From Sphingopyxis sp. RIFCSPHIGHO2_12_FULL_65_19 (GTDB lineage: Bacteria > Pseudomonadota > Alphaproteobacteria > Sphingomonadales > Sphingomonadaceae): DNA of 64,000 bases. The stretch spans positions 41,612 through 105,611 of the forward strand of contig NZ_MIAM01000064.1 of assembly GCF_001830555.1 (NCBI RefSeq), read 5' to 3'. Below are positions 31,772 through 41,567 of the stretch, piece by piece. A program made the position numbers and the translations under genes. The notes below the pieces were generated by a model. It made no database searches and was not told where the DNA came from. It saw nothing but the letters and a program-made list of their open reading frames with translations. Within the stretch, counting starts at the first letter, position 1; the number at the start of each line of letters is the position of its first letter.

Positions 31772-34423
31772 TCAGGCAAGCGCCGCTTTGACCGCCGCGA
31801 CGGCGTCGTTCGCTGCGCCGCCGTTCGGTCCGCCGCCCTGCGCCATGTCGGGCCGCCCGCCGCCGCCCTGCCCGCCCAGCGCCGCGACCGCCGCCTTGAC
31901 CAGGTCGACTGCGCTCAGGCTGCCCATCCTGTCGTCGGTCACGCCGACCGCCACCGACGCGCGCCCGTCGTTGACCGCGACAAGCATCGCGACGCCGCTC
32001 CCGACCTGCTTCTTCAGCCCGTCGACGGTGCCGCGAAGCTCTTTGGGGTCGAGCCCGTCGACGACCTGCGCAATAAATCCGGTATCGCCGATCTGTTCGA
32101 CCGCCGGGCCACTCGCCGCGCCGCCGGCGCCCGCACCGCCCAACGCCAGCGCCTTTTTCGCATCGGCCAGCTCGCGCTCGGCCTTCTTCAACGCTTCGGC
32201 CAGCTGCGCGACACGTATCGGCACGTCATCGGGCGAGGTCTTGAGCGCCGCCGCCGCGGCCTTGAGCGCCTCGTCGCGGCTATTGAGCCAGACCCGCGCC
32301 GCGTCGCCGGTCAACGCCTCGATGCGCCGCACCCCCGACGACACCGCCGATTCGCTGATGATCTTCAGCAACGCAATGTCGCCCAGCGCGCGGACGTGCG
32401 TCCCGCCGCACAGCTCGACCGAATAATGATTCTCGGTCGCCTTGCCCATGCTCAGCACGCGCACTTCGTCGCCATATTTCTCGCCGAACAGCGCCAGCGC
32501 ACCCGCGGCGACCGCATCATCGGGCGTCATCAATCGCGTCGTCACCGCTTCATTGCCGCGGATCTGCGCGTTCACTTGCGATTCGATGTCGGCAATCTCT
32601 TCGGCGCTCAGCGCCTTGGGATGCGAGAAGTCGAACCGGAAGCGGTCCTCCGCGACCAGGCTGCCCTTCTGCGTCACATGCCCGCCAAGACGGTTGCGCA
32701 AGGCAGCATGCAACAGATGCGTCGCGCTGTGGTTGGCCCGAATGCGGTCGCGCCGTTCGGCATCGACGGTCAGTTGCACCGTATCACCGACCTTCAGCGT
32801 CCCGGCTTCGATCTTGGCCTGATGCGCGTGCAAGCGGCCCAGCGGCTTGGCCGTGTCGCTCACCGCGACCTTGGCGCCGTCCAGCGTTGCGATCGTGCCG
32901 CTGTCGCCCATCTGGCCGCCGCTCTCGCCATAAAAGGGCGTCTGGTTGGTCAGCACGACCAGCGCGTCGCCGGCCTTCGCCTCGTCGACCGACGCGCCGT
33001 CCTTGACCAGCGCGATCACCGTGCCTTCGCCCGACGTGGCGCCATATCCCGTGAATTCGGTGCCGCCATGCGTTTCGGCAATGTCGTACCAGATTTCGTC
33101 CGATGCCTTTTCGCCGCTGCCCTTCCACGCCGCGCGCGCCGCGGCTTTCTGCTGCGCCATCGCCGCGTCGAAACCCGCGCGGTCGACCGCGATGTCTTGC
33201 GTCCGCAGCGCGTCTTCGGTCAGGTCATAGGGGAAACCGTATGTGTCGTAGAGCTTGAAGGCGACCTCGCCGGGCAGCGTGGCGCCCGCGCCCATGCCGA
33301 CCGTCGCCTCGTCGAGCAGCCGCAGCCCCTTGTCGAGCGTCTGACGAAATTTGGTTTCCTCACGCTCCAGCGTCTCGGCGATCAGCGGCTGGGCGCGGAT
33401 CAGTTCGGGATAGGCGGCGCCCATCTCGGCGGTCAGCGACGGCAACAGCCGGTACATCAACGGGTCCTTGGCGCCGAGCAGATGCGCGTGGCGCATCGCG
33501 CGGCGCATGATCCGGCGCAGCACATAACCGCGGCCTTCGTTCGACGGCAGCACGCCGTCGGCGACGAGGAAGCTCGATGCGCGCAGGTGATCGGCGATGA
33601 CGCGATGGCTCGCCTGCGTCGCCCCCTCGGCCGGGACGCCGGTCAGGTCGACCGACGCCGCGATCAGCGCCTTGAACGTATCGGTATCATAATTGTCGTG
33701 GACGCCTTGCAGCACCGCGGCGACGCGCTCCAGCCCCATGCCGGTGTCGATGCTCGGCCGCGGCAGGTCGATCCGGTCGCCCGGACCGCGCTGGTCATAT
33801 TGCATGAACACCAGGTTCCAGATTTCGACGAAACGGTCGCCGTCCTCTTCCGGCGACCCCGGCGGCCCGCCCCAGATATGGTCGCCATGGTCATAAAAGA
33901 TTTCGCTGCACGGGCCGCACGGGCCGGTGTCGCCCATCGACCAGAAATTATCGTTCGTCGCGATGCGGATGATCCGCTCGTCGGGCAGGCCCGCGATCTT
34001 CTTCCACAGCGCGAACGCCTCGTCGTCGGTGTGATAGACGGTGACGGTCAGCCGCTCGGGCGCCAGCCCCCACGTCTTGGTGATCAGCGTCCACGCATGA
34101 TGGATCGCCTGTTCCTTGAAATAGTCGCCGAACGAGAAATTTCCGAGCATTTCAAAGAAGGTATGATGGCGCGCGGTGAAGCCGACATTGTCGAGGTCAT
34201 TGTGCTTGCCCCCGGCGCGGACGCATTTCTGGGACGAAACCGCGGTCTTGTACGGCCGCGTTTCCAGGCCGGTGAATACATTCTTGAACGGCACCATGCC
34301 CGCGTTGACGAACATCAACGTCGGATCGTTGTACGGCACCAGCGGCGCCGACGGTTCGATATGGTGGCCCGTCCCCCCGAAATAATCGAGGAAAGAGCGG
34401 CGAATGTCGTTGGTCGAGGTCAT
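31772..34423 (-). CDS. alaS: Alanyl-tRNA synthetase
   Basis: Class II synthetase charging tRNA-Ala. 883 aa, the standard length. N-terminal class II core ([23 protein letters not shown], motif 2 region [21 protein letters not shown]), editing domain with zinc ligands [12 protein letters not shown] and CGGTHV, and C-Ala domain beginning near residue 740 with a coiled coil ([26 protein letters not shown]) followed by a Gly-rich linker. ATG 34423 is the standard start. No T-box or attenuator is visible upstream (34424-34486). Confidence 0.98.
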   Translation of the reverse strand: MTSTNDIRRSFLDYFGGTGHHIEPSAPLVPYNDPTLMFVNAGMVPFKNVFTGLETRPYKTAVSSQKCVRAGGKHNDLDNVGFTARHHTFFEMLGNFSFGDYFKEQAIHHAWTLITKTWGLAPERLTVTVYHTDDEAFALWKKIAGLPDERIIRIATNDNFWSMGDTGPCGPCSEIFYDHGDHIWGGPPGSPEEDGDRFVEIWNLVFMQYDQRGPGDRIDLPRPSIDTGMGLERVAAVLQGVHDNYDTDTFKALIAASVDLTGVPAEGATQASHRVIADHLRASSFLVADGVLPSNEGRGYVLRRIMRRAMRHAHLLGAKDPLMYRLLPSLTAEMGAAYPELIRAQPLIAETLEREETKFRQTLDKGLRLLDEATVGMGAGATLPGEVAFKLYDTYGFPYDLTEDALRTQDIAVDRAGFDAAMAQQKAAARAAWKGSGEKASDEIWYDIAETHGGTEFTGYGATSGEGTVIALVKDGASVDEAKAGDALVVLTNQTPFYGESGGQMGDSGTIATLDGAKVAVSDTAKPLGRLHAHQAKIEAGTLKVGDTVQLTVDAERRDRIRANHSATHLLHAALRNRLGGHVTQKGSLVAEDRFRFDFSHPKALSAEEIADIESQVNAQIRGNEAVTTRLMTPDDAVAAGALALFGEKYGDEVRVLSMGKATENHYSVELCGGTHVRALGDIALLKIISESAVSSGVRRIEALTGDAARVWLNSRDEALKAAAAALKTSPDDVPIRVAQLAEALKKAERELADAKKALALGGAGAGGAASGPAVEQIGDTGFIAQVVDGLDPKELRGTVDGLKKQVGSGVAMLVAVNDGRASVAVGVTDDRMGSLSAVDLVKAAVAALGGQGGGGRPDMAQGGGPNGGAANDAVAAVKAALA

Positions 34424-34486
34424 GCGCGCGATCTAGTGTGCTACGACGCGTTTCTCAAGCGTTTCACGCGGTCGCGCGCCTGCCCC

Positions 34487-35227
34487 CTATCGCTTGCACA
34501 GGCGGTCGAGCTCGGCGTCGGTCATCCCCTCTTCGTCGACCAGCTTCTGCGAGAAATAACGCACGTCATATTGTGCCATTCGATACTCGCCGTCGCGCAG
34601 GCGCTGGATCAGCACACCGCCGCAGGTTCCGACGATACCGGGATGTGTGCTCAGCACCGCGAAATAGGCATAGGCGCCCGGATAGCTGGCGTCGGGCGGG
34701 TTGTTCATCCAGCCGGCGAGCTGCGGCGAAAACTCGCCCGCGCCGGTCTGGTACATCTTGGCCTCGTCGCTGAACCTTTTCATCTCGGTCGCATTGGTCT
34801 CCAGCGCCGGGTCCATCATTTTCACCAGAATCGTGGCATTCCCCGCATCAAGATTGTCGAGAAAGCGTTGCGCAAATCGTGTCGCCGCGGCCGTCTCCGC
34901 GGCGCTTGCCTTCCAGTCGGCCGGAACGGGTTTGTAGGGGTCGGTCGCGGGGTCGTAGCAATTGAACGCCTGGCGATAATTCTGGATGATCGTTACGCCG
35001 CGTGCGGCGTCGACCTTATTATCGAAATAGAACCGCCCGAACCGCACCTTCATTCTGCCGCAACGCTGCGCCGCCAGCACCTTGATGCGCTCGATAACCG
35101 GCGAATACTGGTCCGCGTCGATCTGCGCCACCGTCGCCGCGAACCCTTTGCCCGGCACCGGATCGACTTTGATCGCGGGCAAGGGCTGTGCGGACGCCGC
35201 AAGCGCCGCGAGAAAAATGGCTGTCAT
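34487..35227 (-). CDS. Secreted protein of unknown function
   Basis: 246 aa with a short signal peptide (TAIFLAALAASAQP). I start it at ATG 35227, which has GGGGG about 9 nt upstream, rather than at a TTG two codons earlier. Two Cys pairs (CGRM, FNCYD; GTCGGVL and a final RLCKR) suggest disulfides in the periplasm. No family recognised, but its build, including a WKASAAETAAATRFAQRFLDNLDAGNATI helix region, resembles the next gene upstream (35351-35947), hinting at a diverged pair. The 123-bp gap between them holds no other gene. Confidence 0.65.
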   Translation of the reverse strand: MTAIFLAALAASAQPLPAIKVDPVPGKGFAATVAQIDADQYSPVIERIKVLAAQRCGRMKVRFGRFYFDNKVDAARGVTIIQNYRQAFNCYDPATDPYKPVPADWKASAAETAAATRFAQRFLDNLDAGNATILVKMMDPALETNATEMKRFSDEAKMYQTGAGEFSPQLAGWMNNPPDASYPGAYAYFAVLSTHPGIVGTCGGVLIQRLRDGEYRMAQYDVRYFSQKLVDEEGMTDAELDRLCKR

Positions 35228-35350
35228 GTACAAACCCCCAACGATTCCTTCGAATCGCGACCCTATGCCGCGATGGTCGAAGACTCCGCCGCGGCACCGT
35301 CATATGTTGTTAGGGAGCGCGCCGCGACGCAAGCACGATATTCGGCCATT

Positions 35351-35947
35351 TCAAAAGTTTGTGGCGATGCCCTTGCCCAGGTAGCAGGGAAGCTGCCGCA
35401 GCACGTCGGCTTTGGGCACACCATCTTCTATCAGTTCGGGGGGCACTTCCGACGTGTCGGTGCGCACGACCGTCCAGCCATCGGCCGGGGTCGCGCGATG
35501 GACGACGATATAGCCGCAATCCATCGTCCGGTCCCTGCGATCCCCGCGAAAATCGAACGCCGCATAAAGGCCGGGTGGCTGTCCGGCGGGGTCCAGATAC
35601 CAGCTGAGCCGCAGCGGGCGAATCTGGCCGTCCGCCCACAAGGTCGCCCGTTTGCGCAGGTTCATTTCCCATTCCAGCCGCGGGTTCGATGCCTGGAACG
35701 ACAGCCGCAGCATCGCATAAGCCGCCGCATAATCGCGGCGTTCGAGCGCCAGCGTATATTCGGCGAAGCGATCGATGGCACCCTCCTCGTCGGAAGGCGA
35801 CGGCTGGAACGCCACACCCTCCGGCGCGATCACCTCACGCTCCACCTCGGGCGCCAGCGTCGGCGGCGCGGCGATCGCCGGGAGAGCAGCGAGAAGCGCA
35901 GCGGTCGCCAGCACCAATCGGCCGACGCCCCAACCCTCAATATCCAT
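35351..35947 (-). CDS. Secreted protein of unknown function, DUF4019-like
   Basis: 198 aa from ATG 35947 (a GTG seven codons upstream is an alternative). Signal peptide LVLATAALLAALPAIAA. The mature part has a helical FAEYTLALERRDYAAAYAMLR, then strands including PGLYAAFDFRGDRRDRTMDCGYIVVHR and WTVVRTDTSEVPPE; this is the pattern of small DUF4019-like periplasmic domains, not certain. Starts inside the last 11 bp of the GST gene, so translationally linked to it, although no functional link is obvious. Confidence 0.65.
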   Translation of the reverse strand: MDIEGWGVGRLVLATAALLAALPAIAAPPTLAPEVEREVIAPEGVAFQPSPSDEEGAIDRFAEYTLALERRDYAAAYAMLRLSFQASNPRLEWEMNLRKRATLWADGQIRPLRLSWYLDPAGQPPGLYAAFDFRGDRRDRTMDCGYIVVHRATPADGWTVVRTDTSEVPPELIEDGVPKADVLRQLPCYLGKGIATNF

Positions 35948-36563
35948 AATAGGCGCCGCCCTTTTCACGCGCGCGCTGCCAGGCGGGACGCGCGTGACAC
36001 GCGTTCACGAAATTTGCGAGCTTCGGATAGCGCGGCGCCATGCCCTGCATGATCGCGATCTCGGCCGGGAAGCTCAGCATGATGTCGGCGGCCGACAGGT
36101 CGCTGCCGATGAAGTGGCTGTTCGCACCGACCCGGCTTTCCATATAGGCGAAATGGGCGTCGAGCTGCTGGGCGATGCGCGGCTCGAGCGGCGCCGCGGC
36201 TTCACCGAGCCGCGAAGTATAGATACGCAGCAGGATCGGCGTCATCGCCGACCCTTCGGCGAAATGCAGCCATTCGAGGTGGCTGACATGCTCGTCGGTG
36301 CCGCGCTCTGGCACCAAATGGCCGCCGCCATGCCGCTCGCACAGATATTCGGTGATAGCCCCGGACTCGATGATGACGCGGTCACCGTCCGAAATCACCG
36401 GCGATTTGCCGAGCGGATGCACCGCGATCAGTTCGGGCGGCGCCAGGTTGGTGACCGCGTCACGGTCATAATATTTGACTTCATAGGGCGCGCAGATTTC
36501 CTCGAGCAGCCAAAGGATCCGCTGCGAGCGGCTGTTGTTCAGATGGTGGACGATCAGGCTCAT
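35937..36563 (-). CDS. Glutathione S-transferase
   Basis: 208-aa cytosolic GST. Thioredoxin-like N-terminal domain: VHHLNNSRSQRILWLLEE with Ser/Asn near residues 10-12 at the active-site position, the cis-Pro segment PLGKSPVI and the glutathione-binding ES of IIESGAITEYL. All-helical C-terminal domain with SAADIMLSFPAEI. Class is probably the bacterial beta/theta-like group. Substrate unknown. Ends overlapping the next gene; 11 bp upstream of its start lies the ureohydrolase stop. Confidence 0.88.
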   Translation of the reverse strand: MSLIVHHLNNSRSQRILWLLEEICAPYEVKYYDRDAVTNLAPPELIAVHPLGKSPVISDGDRVIIESGAITEYLCERHGGGHLVPERGTDEHVSHLEWLHFAEGSAMTPILLRIYTSRLGEAAAPLEPRIAQQLDAHFAYMESRVGANSHFIGSDLSAADIMLSFPAEIAIMQGMAPRYPKLANFVNACHARPAWQRAREKGGAYYGY

Positions 36564-36574
36564 GGGGCTCTCCT

Positions 36575-37396
36575 CTAGGGGTCGACTGAATAGGGACCGT
36601 TGCGATCGATCAGCGCCGCAAGCTCGCGAACCAGCTTGGCGCCGAGAATGGCCGTAACACCGCCGATATCGCGGCCGGGATGGAGTTCGACGATGTCGGC
36701 GCCCACGATCGGCGCCGTCTGCTTGCGGAGCACCGCGAGCATTTCGCGCACCGTCAGCCCGCCCGGTTCGGGATGGGCCACCCCAGGCGCCGCCGACGGA
36801 TCGAGTCCGTCAAGGTCGATCGAAATATATAGCGGCCCGTCGAGCACCGGCACACGGTCGGCTGTGAAATCGGCCATCGGGATTATCTCGACACCGAATC
36901 GGCTGGCCTGTTCGCGGCAATGCGCGTTGAGCGTCCGAATGCCGACCTGCACCAGCCGCCGCGCATGGCCCGCCTCGCAGATGCGCGCAAAAGGCGAGGC
37001 GTGGCTGCGCGGATTACCCGCGAAATCGTCGTAGAGATCGGGGTGCGCATCGAAATGGAGGATATTGACGGGCCCGGAACAGGTCGCCGCAGCCTCGACG
37101 AGCGGAAAGGTCACGGCATGATCGCCGCCGAGAGCGAGTGGCACGTCGCCGTCTTCGCACAGCATCGCGACGTGGCGGCGAATCGTCGCATCGTCGCGCG
37201 CGGTGTCTTCGGTCAGCGGCAGATCGCCGTCATCGGTGAAGGCGATGTCGGTGCCGATTTCGGGGCCCAGCTCGCTCGCCATATTGCCGCGCTCGCTCCG
37301 CAATGCGGCGCGGATCGCCGCCGGGCCTGCCGCTGCGCCACGCTCAAAGCTGCTGTTGACGTCGGTGGGCAGGCCGAAAAGGCGGATCGCGAGCAT
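36575..37396 (-). CDS. Ureohydrolase family protein (agmatinase/arginase-like)
   Basis: 273-aa binuclear Mn2+ hydrolase of the arginase/agmatinase/formiminoglutamase family. Metal-binding motifs are complete: GGDHAVTF, DAHPDLYDD and SIDLDGLDPS, with a typical EPGGLTVREML. It would hydrolyse a guanidino compound to release urea or a related product; agmatinase is the more likely type by length, but substrate specificity is not readable. ATG 37396 chosen; a GTG ten codons upstream is possible. Same strand as the GST gene downstream, 11 bp gap, so probably one transcript. Confidence 0.86.
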   Translation of the reverse strand: MLAIRLFGLPTDVNSSFERGAAAGPAAIRAALRSERGNMASELGPEIGTDIAFTDDGDLPLTEDTARDDATIRRHVAMLCEDGDVPLALGGDHAVTFPLVEAAATCSGPVNILHFDAHPDLYDDFAGNPRSHASPFARICEAGHARRLVQVGIRTLNAHCREQASRFGVEIIPMADFTADRVPVLDGPLYISIDLDGLDPSAAPGVAHPEPGGLTVREMLAVLRKQTAPIVGADIVELHPGRDIGGVTAILGAKLVRELAALIDRNGPYSVDP

Positions 37397-37550
37397 CCGC
37401 CGCTTGTAATCGCTGCCCCGGTGCACGCAAGAAGCAACGGCGGACGGGCCGACCTGCTCGAGAGGGGAAGAGCGCAGGTCAAAGGGGCTGGTGGCCCGCC
37501 GCCGTTATCCGGCCGGTTCAAGCAAGGCGAACCGGCCGAAACAGAAGGGA

Positions 37551-38630
37551 TCAATTGTCGTCGTCGCCCTCGTCGTCGGGACCGGCCATCATTTCTTCGG
37601 CCACCGCGTCCGTGCGGCCACGGATCGCGGCTTCGAGCCTTTCGCGCAGTTCGGGATTTTCGGTCAGGAAGTTTTTCGCATTTTCACGGCCCTGCCCGAT
37701 CCGGATCGAATCATAGCTGAACCAGGCGCCCGATTTTTCGACAAGCCCGGCCTTGACCCCGATGTCGAGAATCTCGCCGATCTTGGAAATGCCCTGCCCG
37801 TACATGATGTCGAACTCGACCTGCTTGAACGGCGGTGCGACCTTGTTCTTCACCACTTTCACGCGCGTGGTGTTGCCCACGATCTCGTCGCCATTCTTGA
37901 TCTGCCCGGTGCGGCGGATGTCGAGGCGGACCGAGGCATAGAATTTCAGCGCGTTGCCGCCGGTCGTGGTTTCGGGGTTGCCGTACATCACGCCGATTTT
38001 CATGCGAAGCTGGTTGATGAAGATCACCATGCAGCGCGAGCGGCTGATCGAGCCGGTGAGCTTGCGCAGCGACTGCGACATCAAACGTGCCTGGAGACCG
38101 ACATGGCTGTCGCCCATTTCGCCCTCGATTTCGGCGCGCGGGACGAGCGCCGCGACCGAGTCGACCACGAGCACGTCGATCGCATTCGATCGCACGAGCG
38201 TGTCGACGATTTCGAGCGCCTGTTCGCCGGTGTCCGGCTGCGACACGATCAGTTCGTCGATATTGACGCCGAGCTTGCGCGCATAGACGGGGTCGAGCGC
38301 ATGTTCGGCGTCGACGAAGGCAACGGTGCCGCCGGTCTTTTGCGCTTTGGCCAGCGTGTGCAGCGCCAGCGTTGTCTTGCCCGAGCTTTCGGGACCGTAG
38401 ATTTCGATAACGCGGCCACGCGGCAAGCCGCCGACGCCGAGTGCGATGTCGAGACCGAGCGAGCCGGTCGAGATCGCCTCGACCTGCATGGCTTCCTTCG
38501 AGCCCAATTTCATCACCGAGCCCTTGCCGAACGCGCGATCAATCTGCGCGAGCGCGGCGTCGAGCGCCTTCTGCCTGTCCGTATTATTCACTGATTTCCC
38601 CGATTCGACGAGTGACAATTGTCCGGCCAT
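37551..38630 (-). CDS. recA: Recombinase A
   Basis: 359-aa homologous-recombination ATPase and LexA co-protease. Walker [10 protein letters not shown], Walker B in [15 protein letters not shown]-binding loop 1 after [17 protein letters not shown] and loop 2 around [22 protein letters not shown]-terminal domain ending in the acidic tail ([12 protein letters not shown]) that tunes activity. Preceded by a LexA box (38706-38720), so SOS-induced. Stands alone with its own promoter; the ureohydrolase lies 154 bp downstream. Confidence 0.99.
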   Translation of the reverse strand: MAGQLSLVESGKSVNNTDRQKALDAALAQIDRAFGKGSVMKLGSKEAMQVEAISTGSLGLDIALGVGGLPRGRVIEIYGPESSGKTTLALHTLAKAQKTGGTVAFVDAEHALDPVYARKLGVNIDELIVSQPDTGEQALEIVDTLVRSNAIDVLVVDSVAALVPRAEIEGEMGDSHVGLQARLMSQSLRKLTGSISRSRCMVIFINQLRMKIGVMYGNPETTTGGNALKFYASVRLDIRRTGQIKNGDEIVGNTTRVKVVKNKVAPPFKQVEFDIMYGQGISKIGEILDIGVKAGLVEKSGAWFSYDSIRIGQGRENAKNFLTENPELRERLEAAIRGRTDAVAEEMMAGPDDEGDDDN

Positions 38631-38705
38631 GACCGTCCCTTTCCAGCTCTAGAGCGACGGCAGAAGCATCGCAATGCCAGACTATGTGCCACATTTGTTC
38701 TTATG

Positions 38706-38720
38706 GAACAAGTGGGGAAC
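38706..38720 (-). promoter_or_regulatory. LexA (SOS) box of recA
   Basis: On the minus strand GTTC-N7-GTTC (spacer CCCACTT), the direct-repeat operator known for alphaproteobacterial LexA. It lies 76-90 bp upstream of the recA start codon. An additional TGTTC/GAACA inverted pair overlaps at 38696-38710. Confidence 0.88.
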
Positions 38721-38750
38721 AAAATAAAATCGACGCGGGTGACAGTGCCG

Positions 38751-39104
38751 CTATTCAGCGGAAAATTCATCCAGTGCCGCGGCGATATCGCTGATCCGGA
38801 ACGGTTTGGTTATTAGTTTGCGGTGCGCATGCACAGGCGGAATGACATCGCCGCCGCCCGTGGTGAAGGCAAAAGGAATGCCCCGCTCGGCGAGCGCGTC
38901 GGCGACCGGCCAACCCTTTTCTTCGCCTAGGTTGATATCGACGAGCGCACCGGCGATCGGTTCGTTGGCGATCATTGCCAGCGCCTCTTCGTTGCTGGTC
39001 GCCTGCGCGGGTTCGGGCAGGTCGAGCGCGTCGAACATGTCGACCAGCATCATGCCGATCAGCACATCGTCCTCGACGAGCAGGATGCGGCGATTATCCG
39101 GCAT
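38751..39104 (-). CDS. Single-domain response regulator
   Basis: 117 aa, only a receiver domain: acidic pocket VEDD (10-13), phosphoacceptor D56 (GALVDINLGE), Thr in the FTTGG position and Lys in LITKPF. No output domain. ATG 39104 overlaps the cckA stop by 11 bp, so the two are co-translated. It may be phosphorylated by CckA or act as a phosphate sink. It does not look like CpdR or DivK by sequence (no DivK-type alpha1/alpha4 signature that I recognise), so the partner is open. Confidence 0.87.
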   Translation of the reverse strand: MPDNRRILLVEDDVLIGMMLVDMFDALDLPEPAQATSNEEALAMIANEPIAGALVDINLGEEKGWPVADALAERGIPFAFTTGGGDVIPPVHAHRKLITKPFRISDIAAALDEFSAE

Positions 39105-41544
39105 GGGGCGTCCGATGCGCCGCGTCGTCGAGCGCCGCAGACGTTGCCTCGGCGAGCTGCGCAACCGAGAAGGGTTTGGGCAGGAAGGCAACATCATCGA
39201 TGTCGATCGACTGGCGGAGCTGCTCTTCGGCATAGCCCGACATGAACAGCACCGGCAGGTCGGGCCGCTTGGCCCGCAGCGCACGAACCATCGACGGCCC
39301 GTCCATTGTCGGCATCACAACATCGCTGATGATCAAATCGACCTTCTCCATCTGGGCAAACCGTTCGAGCCCCTCTTCGCCCTGCGCCGCGGTGACGACA
39401 GTATAGCCCGCGCGCGTCAACGCGCGCTCCGCCACCGCACGCACCATGTCTTCATCCTCGACGAGCAGGATCGTTCCAGTGCCCCACTGACTTTTCTTCG
39501 GCTTTGCGGGCGGCGGCGGCGCGACCGGCGCGTCCCCCTCGGCACGGTGCACGGGCAAGTAGATCGCAAAGCTCGTTCCCTGCCCCGGCTTGCTGTCGGC
39601 GAAGATGAAACCTGCCGACTGTTTGATGATCCCGTAAACGGTGGACAGGCCGAGCCCCGTCCCCTTGCCCACATCCTTGGTCGTGAAGAAGGGCTCGAAA
39701 ATCTTGGGCAGCACATCGGCGGGAATGCCGGTGCCGGTGTCACTGACCTTCAGCGCGCAATAGTCGGCGGGCGGCATGAACTCATTGCCCAACTGCCGCA
39801 CGTCCGCGGCGGATACCGGGTATGTTTCGATCGTCAGAGTGCCGCCGCCCGGCATGGCGTCGCGTGCATTCACCGCAAGGTTGATAATGACCTGTTCGAG
39901 TTGCCCCGGATCGGCGCGGACCGCACCGAGCCCGCGACCATGGTGGACCACCAACTGGACCGTTTCGCCGATCAGCCGCTTGAGCAGGTGCGAGACCTCC
40001 GAAATCACGTCGGGCAGCTGCAATATCTGCGGCCGCAACGTCTGTTGCCGCGAAAAGGCGAGCAATTGCCGGGTCAGGCTGGCGGCGCGATTGGCGTTGC
40101 TGCGGATCTGCTGGATGTCGTCATAATCGCTGTCGCCCGGCGTATGGCGCATCAGCATCAGGTCGCACGCGCCAAGCACGGCGGTCAGGATATTGTTGAA
40201 ATCATGCGCGACGCCGCCCGCAAGCTGGCCGACCGCCTGCATCTTCGACGCCTGCGCAACCTGGCGCTTGAGGCGCGATTCCTCGCTCGAATCCTTCAGG
40301 CTCAGCAGCACCGCCGCCTCGCCCAATCCGCGCACGCCGACGACACGCATCGACACCGGATCGCCGCTCTGCCCGGCCAGCCGGATCGACAGGTCGCCGC
40401 CAACTTGCTGCCCGCTGCTGTGGCGGCGGATCATGTCGGCGAGAGGCCCCTTGTCTTCGCCGACGACGATATCGCCGGGATAGCGCGGCATCTTGCCGTC
40501 GGGAACGTTCGCGGCGCGCACAAAGGCACGGTTCATATAGAGAAAGCGACCGTCGCGATCGACCATGGCGAGCCCGAAGGGCAGCAACGACAACAGGGTC
40601 TCGACATAGGTTTGCGCGGTGCCGCGATCGGCCGGTCCCATCTCCTCGTCGAGCATCGCCAGCAACATCGGGGTATTTGCATCGGCGGGCGCGAGCGGAA
40701 TCTGGATCATCCGCACCGGGGTCGCGCGGTCACCCTCGCGCGCGAAATAGAGCGCGCCGCCGTCGTCAAGACGGATCATCGGGGCGACGTCGCGGCCGGC
40801 ATAATGGCTGGCGTCGTCCTCGCCCAATGCGCGCAGAAGAAAGGCCTGGTTGGCGACCCGCAGCCTTCCTTCGGCGCTGACCAGCGCCGCCATGATCCCG
40901 GCATGGCCCAGCGTCCGGCCCGCTGGGCCGTCAAGATGGCGGACGATTTCGGACGCAAGGTCGAGCCGCTCGAGCGCCGAAAAGCGCCAGACCAGATAAT
41001 CTTCCGCCTGTCCCGTCCGCGTGACCTGCGCGCGCAGTTGCAGCGGGCCGATCGCAATATCGTCCGCGCGCCCCTCGCCGTCGCGCCATGCGACCCGGCC
41101 TGCATTTTTGAGCACGTCGGCGCCGCGCCCCTCGAGCGGAAGCCCCGGCGGCGTGACGAAACCGTTGAACCAGGTGGCGAACAGGTCGTTCGCGCAGACC
41201 ATGCGTCCCGCTCGGTCGGTCACGGCGATCGCGACATCGTCGTGATTGACCGCCTGGCGCAACATCGTCCAGTCGGGCAAAGCCGCCTCTCCGGCCACTG
41301 CGGCGGGGAACAGGCGCCGCGCAAGCAGGACAGCGCCCGCCGCGACCGCGAGCCCCGCGACAAACCCGGCCGCCAGAACCGCATTGCCCGTTGCCCAGAA
41401 CAGCAGCGCGGCCGACAGCAGCGCGAGCGCGCCAAGCACCACCATATCGATCCGCGACAGCCCCGCGGGCGCCGACAGCGGTCCGGCGGCGCCCGCCCCC
41501 CTGATGAAATCACCATCAGCGGAGGGCAGGCTTTGCGCGGTCAA
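39094..41544 (-). CDS. cckA: CckA hybrid histidine kinase
   Basis: 816-aa membrane hybrid kinase that starts the CckA-ChpT-CtrA cell-cycle phosphorelay. Two N-terminal transmembrane helices (about 33-52 and 55-77), two PAS-like domains, a dimerisation domain with H447 in GGVAHDFNN, the CckA-typical YDDIQQIRSNANRAA helix, a HATPase domain (NLAVNARDAM, DTGTGIP, GKGTGLGLSTVYG) and a C-terminal receiver with the phosphoacceptor in ISDVVMPTMDG. The likely start is TTG 41544 with AGGAAAG upstream; an internal start would remove part of the N-terminus before the first helix. 23 bp after the M13 peptidase gene. Confidence 0.93.
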   Translation of the reverse strand: MTAQSLPSADGDFIRGAGAAGPLSAPAGLSRIDMVVLGALALLSAALLFWATGNAVLAAGFVAGLAVAAGAVLLARRLFPAAVAGEAALPDWTMLRQAVNHDDVAIAVTDRAGRMVCANDLFATWFNGFVTPPGLPLEGRGADVLKNAGRVAWRDGEGRADDIAIGPLQLRAQVTRTGQAEDYLVWRFSALERLDLASEIVRHLDGPAGRTLGHAGIMAALVSAEGRLRVANQAFLLRALGEDDASHYAGRDVAPMIRLDDGGALYFAREGDRATPVRMIQIPLAPADANTPMLLAMLDEEMGPADRGTAQTYVETLLSLLPFGLAMVDRDGRFLYMNRAFVRAANVPDGKMPRYPGDIVVGEDKGPLADMIRRHSSGQQVGGDLSIRLAGQSGDPVSMRVVGVRGLGEAAVLLSLKDSSEESRLKRQVAQASKMQAVGQLAGGVAHDFNNILTAVLGACDLMLMRHTPGDSDYDDIQQIRSNANRAASLTRQLLAFSRQQTLRPQILQLPDVISEVSHLLKRLIGETVQLVVHHGRGLGAVRADPGQLEQVIINLAVNARDAMPGGGTLTIETYPVSAADVRQLGNEFMPPADYCALKVSDTGTGIPADVLPKIFEPFFTTKDVGKGTGLGLSTVYGIIKQSAGFIFADSKPGQGTSFAIYLPVHRAEGDAPVAPPPPAKPKKSQWGTGTILLVEDEDMVRAVAERALTRAGYTVVTAAQGEEGLERFAQMEKVDLIISDVVMPTMDGPSMVRALRAKRPDLPVLFMSGYAEEQLRQSIDIDDVAFLPKPFSVAQLAEATSAALDDAAHRTPHAG

Positions 41545-41567
41545 TGATCAACTTTCCTGTTGGCGCA

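Noticed and set aside
32396..36052. Very long open frame (over 1200 codons) on the plus strand opposite alaS and four other genes
   Set aside because: It runs antisense through several well-supported genes and their intergenic spaces. Its translation is Arg/His/Gln-rich without domains, the usual shadow frame of high-GC genes.
38751..39104. CpdR or DivK
   Set aside because: Only generic receiver residues are shared; no family-specific signature recognised, so left as an unnamed single-domain response regulator.
38806..41547. Long plus-strand frame (about 910 codons) opposite cckA
   Set aside because: Fully antisense to clear CckA domains; low-complexity Arg/His/Asp content and no recognisable motif.
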